From contig JAFBJZ010000771.1 of the NCBI GenBank assembly GCA_016785225.1, forward strand, positions 3,730,501 through 3,794,500: a stretch of DNA of 64,000 nucleotides. The letters run 5' to 3'. Positions 49,377 through 61,500 of the stretch are shown piece by piece. Within the stretch, counting starts at the first letter, position 1. Each line of letters opens with the position of its first letter. The notes under the pieces were generated by a model, which was not told where the DNA came from, made no database searches, and worked only from the letters and a program-made list of their open reading frames with translations. This DNA comes from Psettodes erumei. Lineage: Eukaryota > Chordata > Actinopteri > Pleuronectiformes > Psettodidae. Both the position numbers and the translations under genes were made by a program.

Positions 49377-52300
49377 ATGGACTGTGCACTGCTGCTGCTG
49401 TCCCTGTGGGCTCTGACTGGAATGGTGTCCCTGCAGGATTCAGGTAAGCCCTGACTCTTGAGGTCACTCGCACTGATCCCTTCACGCACACAATGAACAC
49501 AGCTGGACTGTCACTACATTCTGGAAATACATGGGAAATGGCCATTTATTAATTGAGTGTCCTGTGGCAATGCAATTATTGACCAACTTGACCTCCCAGT
49601 TTAGGTTTTGCTGCAGTTTAGACTACAGAAATGATCATTTGGCCAGGACTTGCGTCTGTGCAATTAATCAAACAGATGCACGTAATCATTAGCATTAATT
49701 AAGGATGAGATTGTGCAATGCAGTGTGTGTGTGTTTTGCTTTCACAGATTGAAAAGCACTCAGTTGAATCAATAATTGTTTGTGTTGAATTGTCAGCAAT
49801 ATACAGTACCGACTGGTCAAGTCAAGTCAAATTTTTTATATGTGTGTTTACTTCTGTTAATGATTTGTTTAAATATCACGAGATGCCAGTTTTACTTCAC
49901 AATGCAATTTTTGGTTGTATAAAGTTAAGGTAAATGGTTCCTATATATTGCTGAATACATCATGTGTTCATCACACCTCCAGACCTCCGTCTTCCATAAC
50001 ACTGGTCCACATTTCATGATATGTAATAACTATTTAAATTTCTAACAATATATCTACCACATGTCTGTACTGTACACCGTGTCTCCATCCTGTTCTGGGA
50101 TGTGTCCTCATGCGCAGCACACATGCTGTGGGCAGAGTGAATACAGTAGCACACATGTTTTCATTCTCAGAAATGAAAAAGGGGGAACCTGCTCCGTCTC
50201 CCCCCACCACTCCCCCCTCAAATGTTCTAGACATTGAGGGTGTGTCGATATTAGAGTGCAATAAGTGGAAGGTTTTGTTTTATATGATGGAGCACATATG
50301 GAGGGAACGAGGGAAATGAGGAGGGGCTGCCGCGAGGAGAGTAACCCTGTAGACTGATCCTGTTCAAATATGAATTGCATCTTACACTTTTTCTCCATTG
50401 AGAAAATGCAATCAAAAAACAATCACAGAATTAAGCTTTAGCACTTTTCTATGCTTTTTTTTTTTAACAGAAGGTACTGTTGGTGAATGGCTGCCATCTA
50501 AATACTTACTCATCTGGCAAACTGGGCGGCAAACGTTTGCTGGGCCACCCACACTGAATTTACTTTTATGAACAGGAAACAAAGTAGAATTGGCAAACAA
50601 AATCTCATTTGGGCCCTTAGTGTTTGCGTCTTTTACAAGGGGCTATGAATGGGGTAGAAGCAAAAGAAGGCACATTTACTGCTTCTTGTGATAGTGTGTG
50701 TGTTATCACAACAGGGTCGTGTCCAGATAGACTCCTGGGAGAGGAGAGGAGGAGGACGTGTCCTCGGCCCTGCAAAGCTGACAGAGACTGCGGCAGCAAG
50801 CGCCAGTGTCTGTGTGACGGCCAGTGTGGTCTCAGCTGTGTAGCTCCAGGTAACTGTTTGCATGCATGTGTGCTCTCAGTTGTCACTAAGAACAACACTG
50901 TGGGCTCACTCATCAAAAGTGTTTGTGTGTGTGTATACGCAGCTGTGCCAACATACAGCTGTTTGTTGTGTGTGTGTGTCGGGCTGGGGGGGTGGGGGGG
51001 TGTTCTCCTAGAAAAAATAAAAAGCCTTGGTCATGCACAAAATCTGGGCTCAAAATACACCCAAAGCCAGTGCTGAACACAAGCTTTTTATTGTGTTTGT
51101 GCACTGTAAATGGGAGCACTGTGCACAAATCCAGTCTAGTTATACAACCTCATTAGTGCTCTTTTAAAGTGGTTTAGTATTAACCGTTTCATTTCTCATA
51201 TACAAGGGCCGATCCAGCACATTCTGAGAAATGTGTTGTTCCTGCCTCCAGTTTGGTCTCCTCTCTCCTCTCTGTTCCAATGAGCATCTCTTTTCTCCTC
51301 AGGTCGTTCTTGTCCCTGGCCTCTAGCGTCCAGTGAAAACTCAGAGGCTCGCCTCCTCTCTCCCACTCACTCCTTCTCTGCCCTGCTTGAAGTGCGCTGC
51401 AAGCCTGGATTTACACTGCCCAGTGGCGTGGATGCCACTATTCGCCGTTGTCAAGGTGACCGACAGTGGAGTGGGGATGAGCCCGTCTGCACAGGTGGGT
51501 TTTGAACTCAGCATTAAAAAAAAAAAAGGTTCTTTCTCACTCCACTTCAGGTATCGTCATGACAAGGGATTAATATCACCAGTAATGAGCATCTGGAGGA
51601 ATGCTGTAGTGTTGGTGTGTTACATTAATGCAATATTATTACTTTTATTTGGTTGAAAGACAACAGGTGCACTGCATGTGTCCGGCATGTGTGCGGGTCA
51701 GTGATGGTTGAGGAATGAACGTAGCTCCTTGTGTTTGTATTTATACGAGACAGAGAGAGAGACTGACATTCAGGAATGAAACCCCTCTGTAATTGTGCCG
51801 ACTGAGACATTGAACAACTGGGACCTAGTCGCCTCGTCACCATAGCAACCACAGCGTTAGTTGTTCATATTGGCTGTCTGCAGATTTTTACTCTTGGACT
51901 GCTGATAAGTTTAATGAGGATATAAAACTGAATACACATGTGCATGTAGATCACTTGCACACAGTATGTGTATATCCTTTGCACATGTGCTTTTCTGATA
52001 CTGTACAGTATGTGTGTAAAATATGTGTTCTTATTGCCATGGCATGAATTATGTAATCAAATCTACTCTATAGTTTTGTTACTTTGTGCTGTCATCCAAA
52101 AGAAACTATGCTATATGTACTTTGCAAAAAAACTAAACAAAACAAAATTACAGCCCAAACAATATAATCAAGATGAACTACAATTTCTTCACCGTTATTT
52201 ACTTACGTTCACATTGCATTTAAATTTCTATGTGCGAAAGGTATTCTGCAGTCTCTTCATTAGCCTTAAACTGACATAGAAACTGGGAACCTATTTAGGT

Positions 52301-55300
52301 GCTCAGGGTCAGGACAGAGCTGCAGACAAATTCAAACAAAACCGTGAGCATTGGAAATCAATTCTTACAGAAAATGCAAAACGGTTTTGTTACGATTCAT
52401 GTTCATTTACTACCAACCACCGGGCCCTGAGATAGGTGGGGAAATATTTCATTTTTATGTCTTTAAATATATAACACAATATGTTAGCTCTGAATAAGTC
52501 CCTCAGAAAAAGACACAATTTGTTCTCCTGCTGTGCAGCCTTATTACTTCTACCAGTGCACCATAAGGCTGCACAGCAGTATATGAAGTAAGGTCATTAA
52601 TACTTCTCAGTATCTACATACATCTCCTCACCGTGGCGTATTCACTGCTTATTGCTTGCGTCGATCTGTCTGCTCTGATAAAGAAAAAAATGCAATTTTA
52701 GCTTGCAAGGCCCGATGCCTGCTGCATGAATCACACACCTGAAGCTATTGTAAACTTGCTTTCTTAATCCTCAACCCAGTTGGGTCATGGTCTCACCTTT
52801 GAGAGATTTTTTTTAATCTATTGAAAGATGTAAAATAAGGATACGACTCTCAGCTGTCTCATAGAGTATCCTCCTGCTGTGAGACAGGCGGAAGGTAGGT
52901 GGGTTTTGAATGTGTGAGAGCGCTTGTATTGTGTGTCCCTCGAACGCGTGTGTTAGAGTGTGAGTTGTGCTCCTTTATGCCTGTTGAGAAGCAGTGGGCG
53001 GCAGATCACTGTCAAAGTGGCACAGAGCTGCGCGCACGCTGTGCAAGTGTGAGCAAGCGTGAATATGTGTCTAGTGTGTGTGTGTGTTTTATCGGAGAGA
53101 GGAAGAAAGGTTTTTTTTTCTCTGTACATTAGAAATGCATGTGTGTGTGTGTGTGTGGGGGGGTGCACATGTGTCACAGTGTGCTTGTGCGTGTGTGTGT
53201 GTGTGTGTGAGAGTGTGTGTGTGTGTGTGTGTGTGTGTGGGCGACAGATCACAGTCAGGAGAGATCTCTTGCTCATGCTGCTCCAGGCCTCTCTGTTCCC
53301 CGTTCTCCTCTCCTGTGCTCTCTCCTCTCATCCTCTTTTTCTCTTCTCATCTCTTTCTCCTCTCATCCTCTTGCATCTGAGGCCTCTGATAAGGTCTCTC
53401 TCGACAATGGGAGCCAAGGACAAGCATGCAGCTCGAGGCTATTTAGCTTGTGCGATGTAGATGTGTGTGTGTGTATGTGTTTGTGTGAGGAAAAGCAGAG
53501 AAAAAAGGCTTATGGTGCTTGGTCGGACCTCTGCATCTTTGGTCTCAATTAGACGGCTGTGTATTTAACACTGCGGTTCATTCAAAACTGCTGTTTTATC
53601 ATTTTGTAAAAGATAAATTTTATATACCTGCTTTATGGCAGTTTGGTGCTTCAGCCCATGTGGGTGGCAGCAGAACGATGCAGGAGAAGGGCGGTATGTG
53701 AAAACAGAACTCGACTCCGGGCTCTCATCTGCAGCCAAACAGGCTCGTAACTCTCCCTCTCTCATAGGTCCCTTTACATTCTTATATTAATGCTTCATGG
53801 TTTCAGATACCTAAGACAGCCCTCAGGCAAGAGCTGTGTCTGCCTTTCAAAGCTGCGTTCAGCTCCGAAAACCCCACACTCGATGGAGCCCGGGTCGCTC
53901 CGGCCTCTCTCCAAGCACCACTCTTGGTATTTATATTTCCACGAGTGTGAGGTACTCAAACTTCCAGGAATGGATGGTGCCAGGTGTTATACAATCATAA
54001 ATATAGATGTGAGCTCTGAGAGGTGTTGGGCGGCGTTTCAGCAGCTCATCGAACTTTGATTTATTACCTAAGAGGAGTTGTTTCAACTTAAATACAACAA
54101 GACACTGTGTGAAACGCCTCTGTGGGTCAAAAATAAATAGAAACCTTGTTTAATGCAAGTCAAATTAGGTAGCATGATGGACGTTTCACACTCCTCTTTT
54201 TATCACATCGGTATCATTACGGGGCAGTTGTAGAAGAAAAATCCTTTACTTAAGTTCCTATACCTCGGGTATAGGAAGATGTAACTTTTCGTCAACAGGT
54301 CAAGAGGGCAAGTCATATTATGAGAGATATACAAATTCAAAAATAATACATTACACCCTTCATTTGTTTTTAGTTGTTTTTAACTTCTTTTTCTTCACTG
54401 ACCCTCAGCGATTCAGTCACCTGAACCTACTGCCGCCGCCCAAACCTGCCCTCTCCCAGAGGAAGTCATCACCACCTTCAGCATCCAGGGCGACGCTACT
54501 GTAGGAACGTCCATCCGCTACAGCTGCTTGTCTGGGTGAGAGAGAGAGAAAGAGAGGGGGGGGGTCGGCCGGGGGTGTGTTGTGAATGTGTGGGCAAAGG
54601 CTCTGAAAACCAGGAATGGTAAACTGGTAGGACTGGAAGAAGTGAGAAGACGGGGGATGGAGTGTGAAGAAGAGGCAGGGGAGCGGAGCGAAGGCTCGCA
54701 TACAGGAGGGTTGTGCTGGGCGAACGATGAGGTGATGAGCGATGAATGGCAGGGAATTCATTTTGATCTCCCCACTGACAATCTCCCCACTGAGCTAACT
54801 AGGTCATTACAGTCTAATCTTGTATTGACTCCCCTTTACATACTGACTCATCTCACAGGATAAGATGAGCCTGAGTGGAGGTGTCAGCCAGAGCAAGTGC
54901 ACGCAACATCCAGACACTCTGAAAGAGAGACTGAGTGGAGGAAAAACGAGAATCGTTTACACAGTTTTTTTTCACCATTTTTATTTAGATGAACCTGCTT
55001 AGCTGTCAGTACTGTAAACGTACATGCCAACCACCTGTCTCCATCTCTCTCTCTCTCTCTTCTGTCCTGCAGGGCAGATATAGTGGGGAGCAGTGAAAAC
55101 TTCTGTCAGACTAATCAGACCTGGCAGTACCCTCACCCCATCTGTAAAAGTAAGTGTGCAGAAGTGTCTTGCACCGGACACAGTGTGTGTGACAAATGCT
55201 TGTGCTTTACATCCTCTTTACGCTCAGTGAGCCTATGACCTCGTGCACCTTTCAAGGTCAGCAGGAGAAGGTGATGCGTGAGTCAGTGAAACTGTGCTGA

Positions 55301-56238
55301 CTCCAAATGTGTGTAGCTTTGTCGGGATGCCAACATTTGCAGTGTGCATTTGTTCGTGTGCGTGTGCAGATATGTAAGAAACAGTGAATCAAAGACGGAG
55401 ACAGAAACTAGCAAATCCCTTGACGTAAATGGCGTTCGAGATGTACAGCTCTGTTTCACAGTGCTTTTCTGCCATCCTGTGGCTAAACCAGGTAGTGCAT
55501 GGCCTGTTCTACAGCGGGGAAACAGGAGATTCCTGATGCTTCTTAATTAAGAGGAATATAATTGATCCTGCATCAAAGAGAAAAGGAAGAAAAACATTTG
55601 AGTGTATCCTTCAAACCAAAAGCTGAGCTGTTCTTTTCACTCTTACAGAAGTATACTGCCAGCCACCACGAGAAGTGGAGCACGGCTACGTGGTGGCTGT
55701 CCAGAAGACCGAATATGAAGTTGGATTTGACATCTTCTACCTCTGCAGAAAAAACTTCATCCTGGACGGACCCCAGAAGGTCACCTGCTTGTCGAATGGC
55801 AGCTGGAACGCGTCACCCCCATACTGCAGAGGTGAGGGAGATCCTGGATGTTTACGATGGAGTTACCAGGGACAAAGTCTATGCTTTAAATGTGTTTAAA
55901 TTGGATGCATATATGTAAACACACAAATGCATAGGCCTACAAACATACAAATATGCATACGTAAAAACAATTCTCAGCTCAACATTTGTACACAAATACA
56001 TGCACTTGCTGATCCTTTCTATCAGCTCGCTGTCTCATCCCTGCTGAAAGAAGCCGGGTGGAGATTGGCGGAGTGAAGCGCTGGCCGTTCGACGTTACAG
56101 ACGCCATGGTCCCTCACGGGGAGGGTGTGGCATTCTACTGCAAACATCCTCACAAGCAGTGCAGCTACACCGCAACCCAGACCTGTTTTGATGGGAAGCT
56201 ACAGCCACCAGCCTGCTACCTCGGTAAGCCTGGGCCGT

Positions 56239-56297
<59 letters not shown>

Positions 56298-56503
56298 GCC
56301 TTTTCTGATCTGTATCTGTTTCAGTCGTGCGTCAGTCAGAAGAGAATGAGACTGGTTGATTCCAGTTGTTGACAGCTACAGACTTTTGCAGTATCCATTC
56401 ACCTGCTCTCTGTGTTTCAGAGCCCACGTGGCTGCAGTATAAACTCTTCCCTCATCGGCTGGTGTCAGAGATTGAAGCGTGCGAGCCCGGGGATGAGGAG
56501 TAA
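49377..56503 (+). CDS. Secreted WAP-like and sushi-domain protein, beta-2-glycoprotein 1 (APOH)-like (8 exons)
   Basis: I do not recognise a named gene. Exons are 49377-49443, 50715-50849, 51303-51494, 54409-54535, 55073-55149, 55649-55831, 56026-56223 and 56421-56503, all in frame, giving 353 residues. Exon 1 is a signal peptide (MDCALLLLSLWALTG). Exon 2 has eight cysteines in a WAP-like four-disulfide pattern, with C-L-C where WAP usually has C-C. Exon 3 is a sushi (CCP) domain. Exons 4 and 5 form a second, exon 6 a third, and exons 7-8 a divergent fourth. That last one has HGEGVAFYCK, QCSYT, TCFDGK and a late cysteine (EIEAC), closely like domain V of APOH. N-glycosylation sites include NQT and NGS. 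Most introns are phase 1, as usual for extracellular modules. Likely a plasma or matrix protein; ligand and function are unknown. Alternatives are a complement-regulator relative or a diverged APOH. Confidence 0.82.
51836..51849 (+). promoter_or_regulatory. RFX X-box-like motif
   Basis: GTCACC-AT-AGCAAC fits the RFX consensus GTNRCC-N(0-3)-RGYAAC exactly. The 12-base core CACCATAGCAAC recurs at 57263-57274 and 61486-61497. Confidence 0.45.
53141..53239. repeat. TG microsatellite cluster
   Basis: Three TG runs at 53141-53156, 53190-53209 and 53213-53239, separated by short unique sequence. Confidence 0.92.
56240..56295. repeat. CA microsatellite next to a 5' splice site
   Basis: Twenty-eight CA units starting 16 bases after the donor of the 197-base intron 7 (56224-56420) of the sushi-domain gene. 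Confidence 0.95.
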
Positions 56504-57230
56504 CGACCTGCACGGCGACCCGACCTCGACCCACCCTGACACAATATGAAAACCTCTCGACACAGGCCGGCACCTGTCTCACAGGGCAGTCCTTCTCCAC
56601 TCTGCAGCTTTGCTTTAACTCTTACGGTCTAGTGGATCAGTAGGATAAGCTGTCTATCCTGTGCTTGTTGCATCGTGGTCTTTGTCGCTCTTTCTCTCTG
56701 CTGCCAACTATCAAACTGCATTTATAACCTCAAGTATAACTTTGAACCTCCACCAGCGTGAGCCGGTGCATACTGTAGATGCAATCCATAAGGCCTCTGT
56801 GATGATGTAGGCTATATATAACGCATTAACACATGCTCTACCAGTTATGCCTGTGATGATACCTCCATGTAGTCCAAACTCATAATGACCTGACTCTGTG
56901 ATAATCTCACTGTGTGGTCTTCCGCTCCACTGTTGAGCCTTGACGCATCAAGTCTTGAAGTCTTGTAAGTTTTATTGATGTTGAGTGATTTGAAATACAA
57001 TTATGTCAAAATTGTTTGCTTTCTGGCTCCCTTTTTTTTTATAAAAAAAAAAAAAATCACATAAATACTACAGTGTGAGTTCACGTACATTTCCCCCCCT
57101 CCATCCTCTTTATGTGTCTCTTGCTTTGCCGCCCCCCCCCACCCAATCACCCCGCCCGTCTCTCCGGCTCTCAGACGTACACCGCAGCTTTCCTAGCAGG
57201 CTGCAGGTTCAACCGTACTCATAGGCTGAA
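56504..57230. other. 3' UTR of the sushi-domain gene and intergenic DNA
   Basis: No AATAAA is evident; AATACA near 56995 is a weak candidate signal. It contains T and A homopolymer runs near 57034-57055 and C-rich stretches (57094-57140). Confidence 0.45.
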
Positions 57231-57800
57231 CATGGCTACTGGTCGGACCCGGTAGGCTGCGACACCATAGCAACTCCCCTTGACCCCTCCCTCCCTCAGC
57301 ATTCGCAGCATCACCCTTTACACTGCACAGTCATATTTGGTCCTCCGGAAATATCCACAGCTCGGGTAAGCCAGTCCCTATGCAGCGAGTGTATGGGTGG
57401 AGTATAGTTTAAAATACAGTTTTAAACGTATCGAAAGCGTGTCCGGCGCGTCCTACGCCGGATCTGACAGCGCGGCCTGGGGGGGGAGGGGGAAATGACA
57501 GCGCGCCCCGGAAAGTTTGTGCTAAAGCCGCCGGGTTGCGCTCTCGGTGTCTCGGACCCTCGGTTTCTAAAATGGCTGGCCGTAGGTCCGAGGAAGCTCC
57601 GGTTCCGCGGGAGGGATCCGCTCCACGCCGCCGATTGTCTGTAAATAGACACGTTTCTCCACTCGGAGCGGCGCGGTATCGACGGCGTTGTCCCAGGGTC
57701 CGAGAGCTGTCAAGGCGCACACGCACCACAATAATACTGGCATTTCGGACCTAGGACTGTGCGTAATGGCGTCCTCCACGGAAAGTGCTCCTCGGTTCAT
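57230..57800 (+). promoter_or_regulatory. znf581: ZNF581 promoter, GC-rich with a possible non-coding first exon
   Basis: CpG-rich sequence, with the RFX-like CACCATAGCAAC at 57263-57274 and a possible donor CTCGG|GTAAGC (exon end about 57365). The acceptor at 58391 (TTTCATAG) precedes the coding exon. An open frame of 60 codons from ATG 57571 lies in the CpG-rich part; it has no homology and could be an upstream frame or chance. Confidence 0.45.
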
Positions 57801-58405
57801 CCCTGTGTACTATTTGTTTTTATTTTCAATTTTAAAAAAAGAACTGGCTTGTAATGCAAACCAAACGGCGCGTGAATAATGATTCCGAGTCGAATTTAAA
57901 AAAGAGCCGTTTTTAAAAAAAAAATCACCAGTGTTGCATGTGGATGGTGGAAGTGTGAGAGAGGAAGTGTTGGTTCGCTCCCATCAGTCTGACCCCCCCC
58001 CACCCGGTGCGTTTCTCCAGTCGACCCCCATCGGGTAAGAAATCGCGCCGAGCTATAATTTAGGCTCATGCCAGGTAACCAACACATGTAGCAGGACGGT
58101 CTCGTGTCGGGGGGAGGGAGGGAGGGGGGGCTCGTGCGAGTCGCTCGTCAATTTCGGACTGAGGGACAAGGGGTGGAGGGGTTAACCTGCTTCTTCTACA
58201 AAGTCAGTATTGATTGTGGGCTTTTTTCTTTTTTTCCCCCCATTAAACTTGACCCCAATAACCACCAGATATTTAGTTTCTCCAGGACACGTGCACCATT
58301 CCCTTCCTTTGCACCCACGAAATGCGTTTATTTTTATTCTAATGTTGCTACTCTTGAGTTTCTAATTTGTCATTTTATCCCTATTTCATAGACATATAAA
58401 TAGGT

Positions 58406-58558
58406 ATGCCCCAAAATGGATTCTCAGCTGGCTTCAGTCCTGACCAGTGGCAGCCTGGACGTCCAAAATGGCAGCCAGTGTGCAGAGGGCTCAGGGCTGG
58501 TGACAGAGATGTTTTTGGACCCAAAGGACAAAACCTCACTCAGTACTGTAGCAGGTAA
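58406..58558 (+). other. Upstream frame overlapping the ZNF581 start
   Basis: ATG at 58406 opens a 50-codon frame that overlaps the main start at 58416 in a different frame and ends at TAA 58556-58558. If used, it would compete with the main start. No homology. Confidence 0.4.
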
Positions 58559-61500
58559 CCTCCAGCTATGCCCCGCCAAAGCAGCGGTGAGCATCGTCAG
58601 ACAAGATGCTCCTTCAGTCAATGGGAAAAAGCCAGAGGTGGGCGGGGACTCTAAGCCAGCCTCTCAGGAAACAAGTAAGATTGGTGGGTTCAGGCAGCCA
58701 ATTACAGTTAAGACCGGAGTGCCTGTTCTGCGGAGCCAACCAATCAGAATCAAAATTGTTGTCCCCCCACGGTGCAAGAGGCCAATCGCAAACTCTGCCA
58801 TCAGCCTGACCAAAGACTTTGCTCGCTCACATATCAGAAGGCCTGTTTTGGTGTCAGCTGGAGCTGTGATCGCAGAAACAAACAAAATCCAAAAAGCTGC
58901 TGTTAAAAACGAAGGGGAGCTCAAGGAAGTCTCTCATCAAGAGACCGAGGAAACCAGCGAAGAATCATTCCACGGGACGGAGGCCGAGAGCGGGGATAAG
59001 ATGTGCAAAGAGAGCGTTGTTTCGGATGCAAAAATCATCCACGCCGAGGGGTCAGAAACTCCTTTTATCTCCAGCACTAATGCAGTTAAAATACTGAGCC
59101 AGAAGGGGATTAAAGAGGAAACTACAGAGAGAGAAAATGAGAAAAATATTCCTCTAATTTGGAAAGAAATGCACTTGAAGTCTTGGAAGGCGTTCGGCGA
59201 GGTGGGGATGGAGGAACAGACGGAGCCGCTGGACCTGAGTTTGCCCAAGAAAAGAGAGAGTCGGGAGAGGAGGTGCGGGCGCTTTCTGGATGATTCTGGC
59301 TGCGAGACCTCTCTGATCATGGAGGTCGATGAATATGAGGGAGATGGAGACAGAGACCTAGTAGAAGAGGACGACAGCGATGGAGACAACTCGGACGCGC
59401 TCGACGACTCTCTCCTGTCTCCCTCTTTCTTTTCCACCTCCGTCCTCACCTCCCTCTCCTCGATAGACTGCGACACCGAAGACCTCCTGCTCATAGACGA
59501 CCAGGGGATCCCGTACACTCTCAGTCCGGATGGAGTCAAAGTGCCACAAGTCGATGCTTCCAGGTCAGAGGACTCTCAGTCGGACCGGGCCGATTCGGCG
59601 GAGGTAGCCGGGAAGGGGTCGCAGTCAGCAGATCCTAGCCTCAGCCAAAGTTTAGATAATGCACTAAATGCACCTTCTGATGACCTCCCCCTCTCGCTGG
59701 CCCCTGTTAATGACTCATCGCCACAAGGTGTGGATCAGGCTGAAGCCCCAGAAGTCCCTGGATTGATTACGAACTCGGATCCCTCAAAGGCCGCCGAGCC
59801 GAGCATTAAAGCTGGTCAGGAGGTTGGTGCTGTCCTGTCCTCTTCCTCCGGGGTGTCGATCCCCAGCCAGCCCGTTCAGATCATCGCAAACCCTTCAGCC
59901 AATGCTCCCATCCTCCTCCTGTCGTCGCCCTCTCCCTCCCCCCAGCTCTCCTCTGCGCCGGGGCGTCTCTCGCTTCCCCTCGCCGTCACCCAGACCTCGC
60001 CCGCTGCTTCCACCCCCATGTTTCTTCTCCTCTCCTCGGTGCCATCTTCCTGCGGCGACTCCGCCTCTACCTCCACCCCGATCGCTGTCCTCGACCCCTC
60101 GACCGGTCAGTTGTCCCAGATCACCGCGGCGTCGGCCCCTGTGTCCCTCCCCTTGTCCTCCTGTCAGGTCGGCGCCCTGGGATCGCCTCTGCCCACGTTG
60201 TCTCACCCTGTCATTAGACTGAGTGCTAACGACCCCCCTGTTATCCTGTCAGCGGTGAACAACGTCAGCTCTGGGTCTGTTCTCGCCTCTCTCACTGTCC
60301 CCTCGTCCGCTCCCCCTCTCCAGGGCGACCGCCACAGCACGACTCCCATCCTCCACGCTCCAATTTGCGATTCACACCGTGGAAGCGAAGCCATATCTTT
60401 TGAAGAAGATGAAGTCTCAGCCGAAAACGACAAGCCATCAGGTCTTACAGCGTCCTCTCCACGCCCGCAGTCTGCTGGGTTGACCCATGACACTTTAGCT
60501 CAGCCCAGCTCAGAGACGGAATCCCAGTCGTCAGCCTCGGAGCCCAAGTTCGACCCCTCTGACCTGCACTCAGAACATTTACCTCTGGACGACCACCTTT
60601 ACTTCTCAAGCACAGCTGCTCCGCCCTCCCCTCCCATCGGACCCTTACTCTCCTCCGGTAAACTCGACCCCCTCAGCCCGCTGGACCCTCTCTCTCCGGC
60701 GGCGTCGCCCAACAGCGCCATGGCCTCCCGCAGGGTGCTCTGCTGCCAGCTGTGCCCGCGGGTCTTCTTTTACCTGTCCGACCTGAGCGCCACGCCATCA
60801 CTCACTCGCAGAAGAAGCCTCACGTTTGCCAGCAGTGCGGAAAAGCCTTCAAACGTTCCAGCCATCTGCAGGTCAGTGCAGGCTAATTGTGCCTATCCTT
60901 TCATTAGCAGTGTTAGCACTAACAGAAGTTACTGGAAGATGGAAGATGTCACAAATTAATAGCGCAGTGACAGTCACTGATTTTTTTTTTTTTTTTTCGC
61001 CACTTGGGAGCAGCAGTAACAAGCTGTGAGCTAGGGCTACAACTAGTGATTCTTCTCATTGTCGATTAACTTGCCTGTATTTTTTTTTATCAGTTAATCA
61101 AATCAGAAATGAGCCAAAAAAAAGGCCCATCACAATTTCCCGGAGCCAAAATTGACACACATTTTCCATCCAGATGGTTTTTTCTGAACCAACAGTCCAA
61201 ACCATAAAGATAGTCAGTTTACAGTGACCCAAATCAGGAGACAAACAGAAAAGCATTGCATTTAAGAAGCTAGAACTTGCAAGCAAAAGTAAGAGTTACC
61301 CGTTGGCAGGTAATTAACAATGGAGTTTTGAAGCTTTTTTAGCTGCCTGGTGCACAACACCACGAGAGACTAAACCAAAACACTAAATCACAACAATACA
61401 TCGAGAGATGCTCCCTAAACTCCCCAAACGCCAGGGAAGCTGCATAATGGGTGCTAATTCGTTGTTGGGGTCATCCCTGCGACATCACCATAGCAACCCC

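Larger units (their letters stand above)
51495..54408 (+). other. Intron 3 of the sushi-domain gene
   Basis: 2.9 kb with GT-AG ends. It holds a perfect RFX-type X-box GTCACCATAGCAAC (51836-51849), several TG microsatellites (53141-53239) and a short fragment near 54230-54260 resembling the repeat at 6650. Open frames at 52899-53552 overlap the TG repeats and are not genes. Confidence 0.6.

Noticed and set aside
49815..49840. CAAGTCAAGTCAAATTTTTTATAT resembling the start of a common fish repeat
   Set aside because: Only about 25 bases match what I recall, too short to call an element.
52953..53460. Several open frames rich in Cys/Val or Thr/His
   Set aside because: They are translations of TG/CA microsatellites.
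57571..57754. 60-codon Arg-rich frame from an ATG in the ZNF581 CpG-rich region
   Set aside because: GC-driven open frame without homology; may lie in 5' UTR or intron, so not called as a gene.
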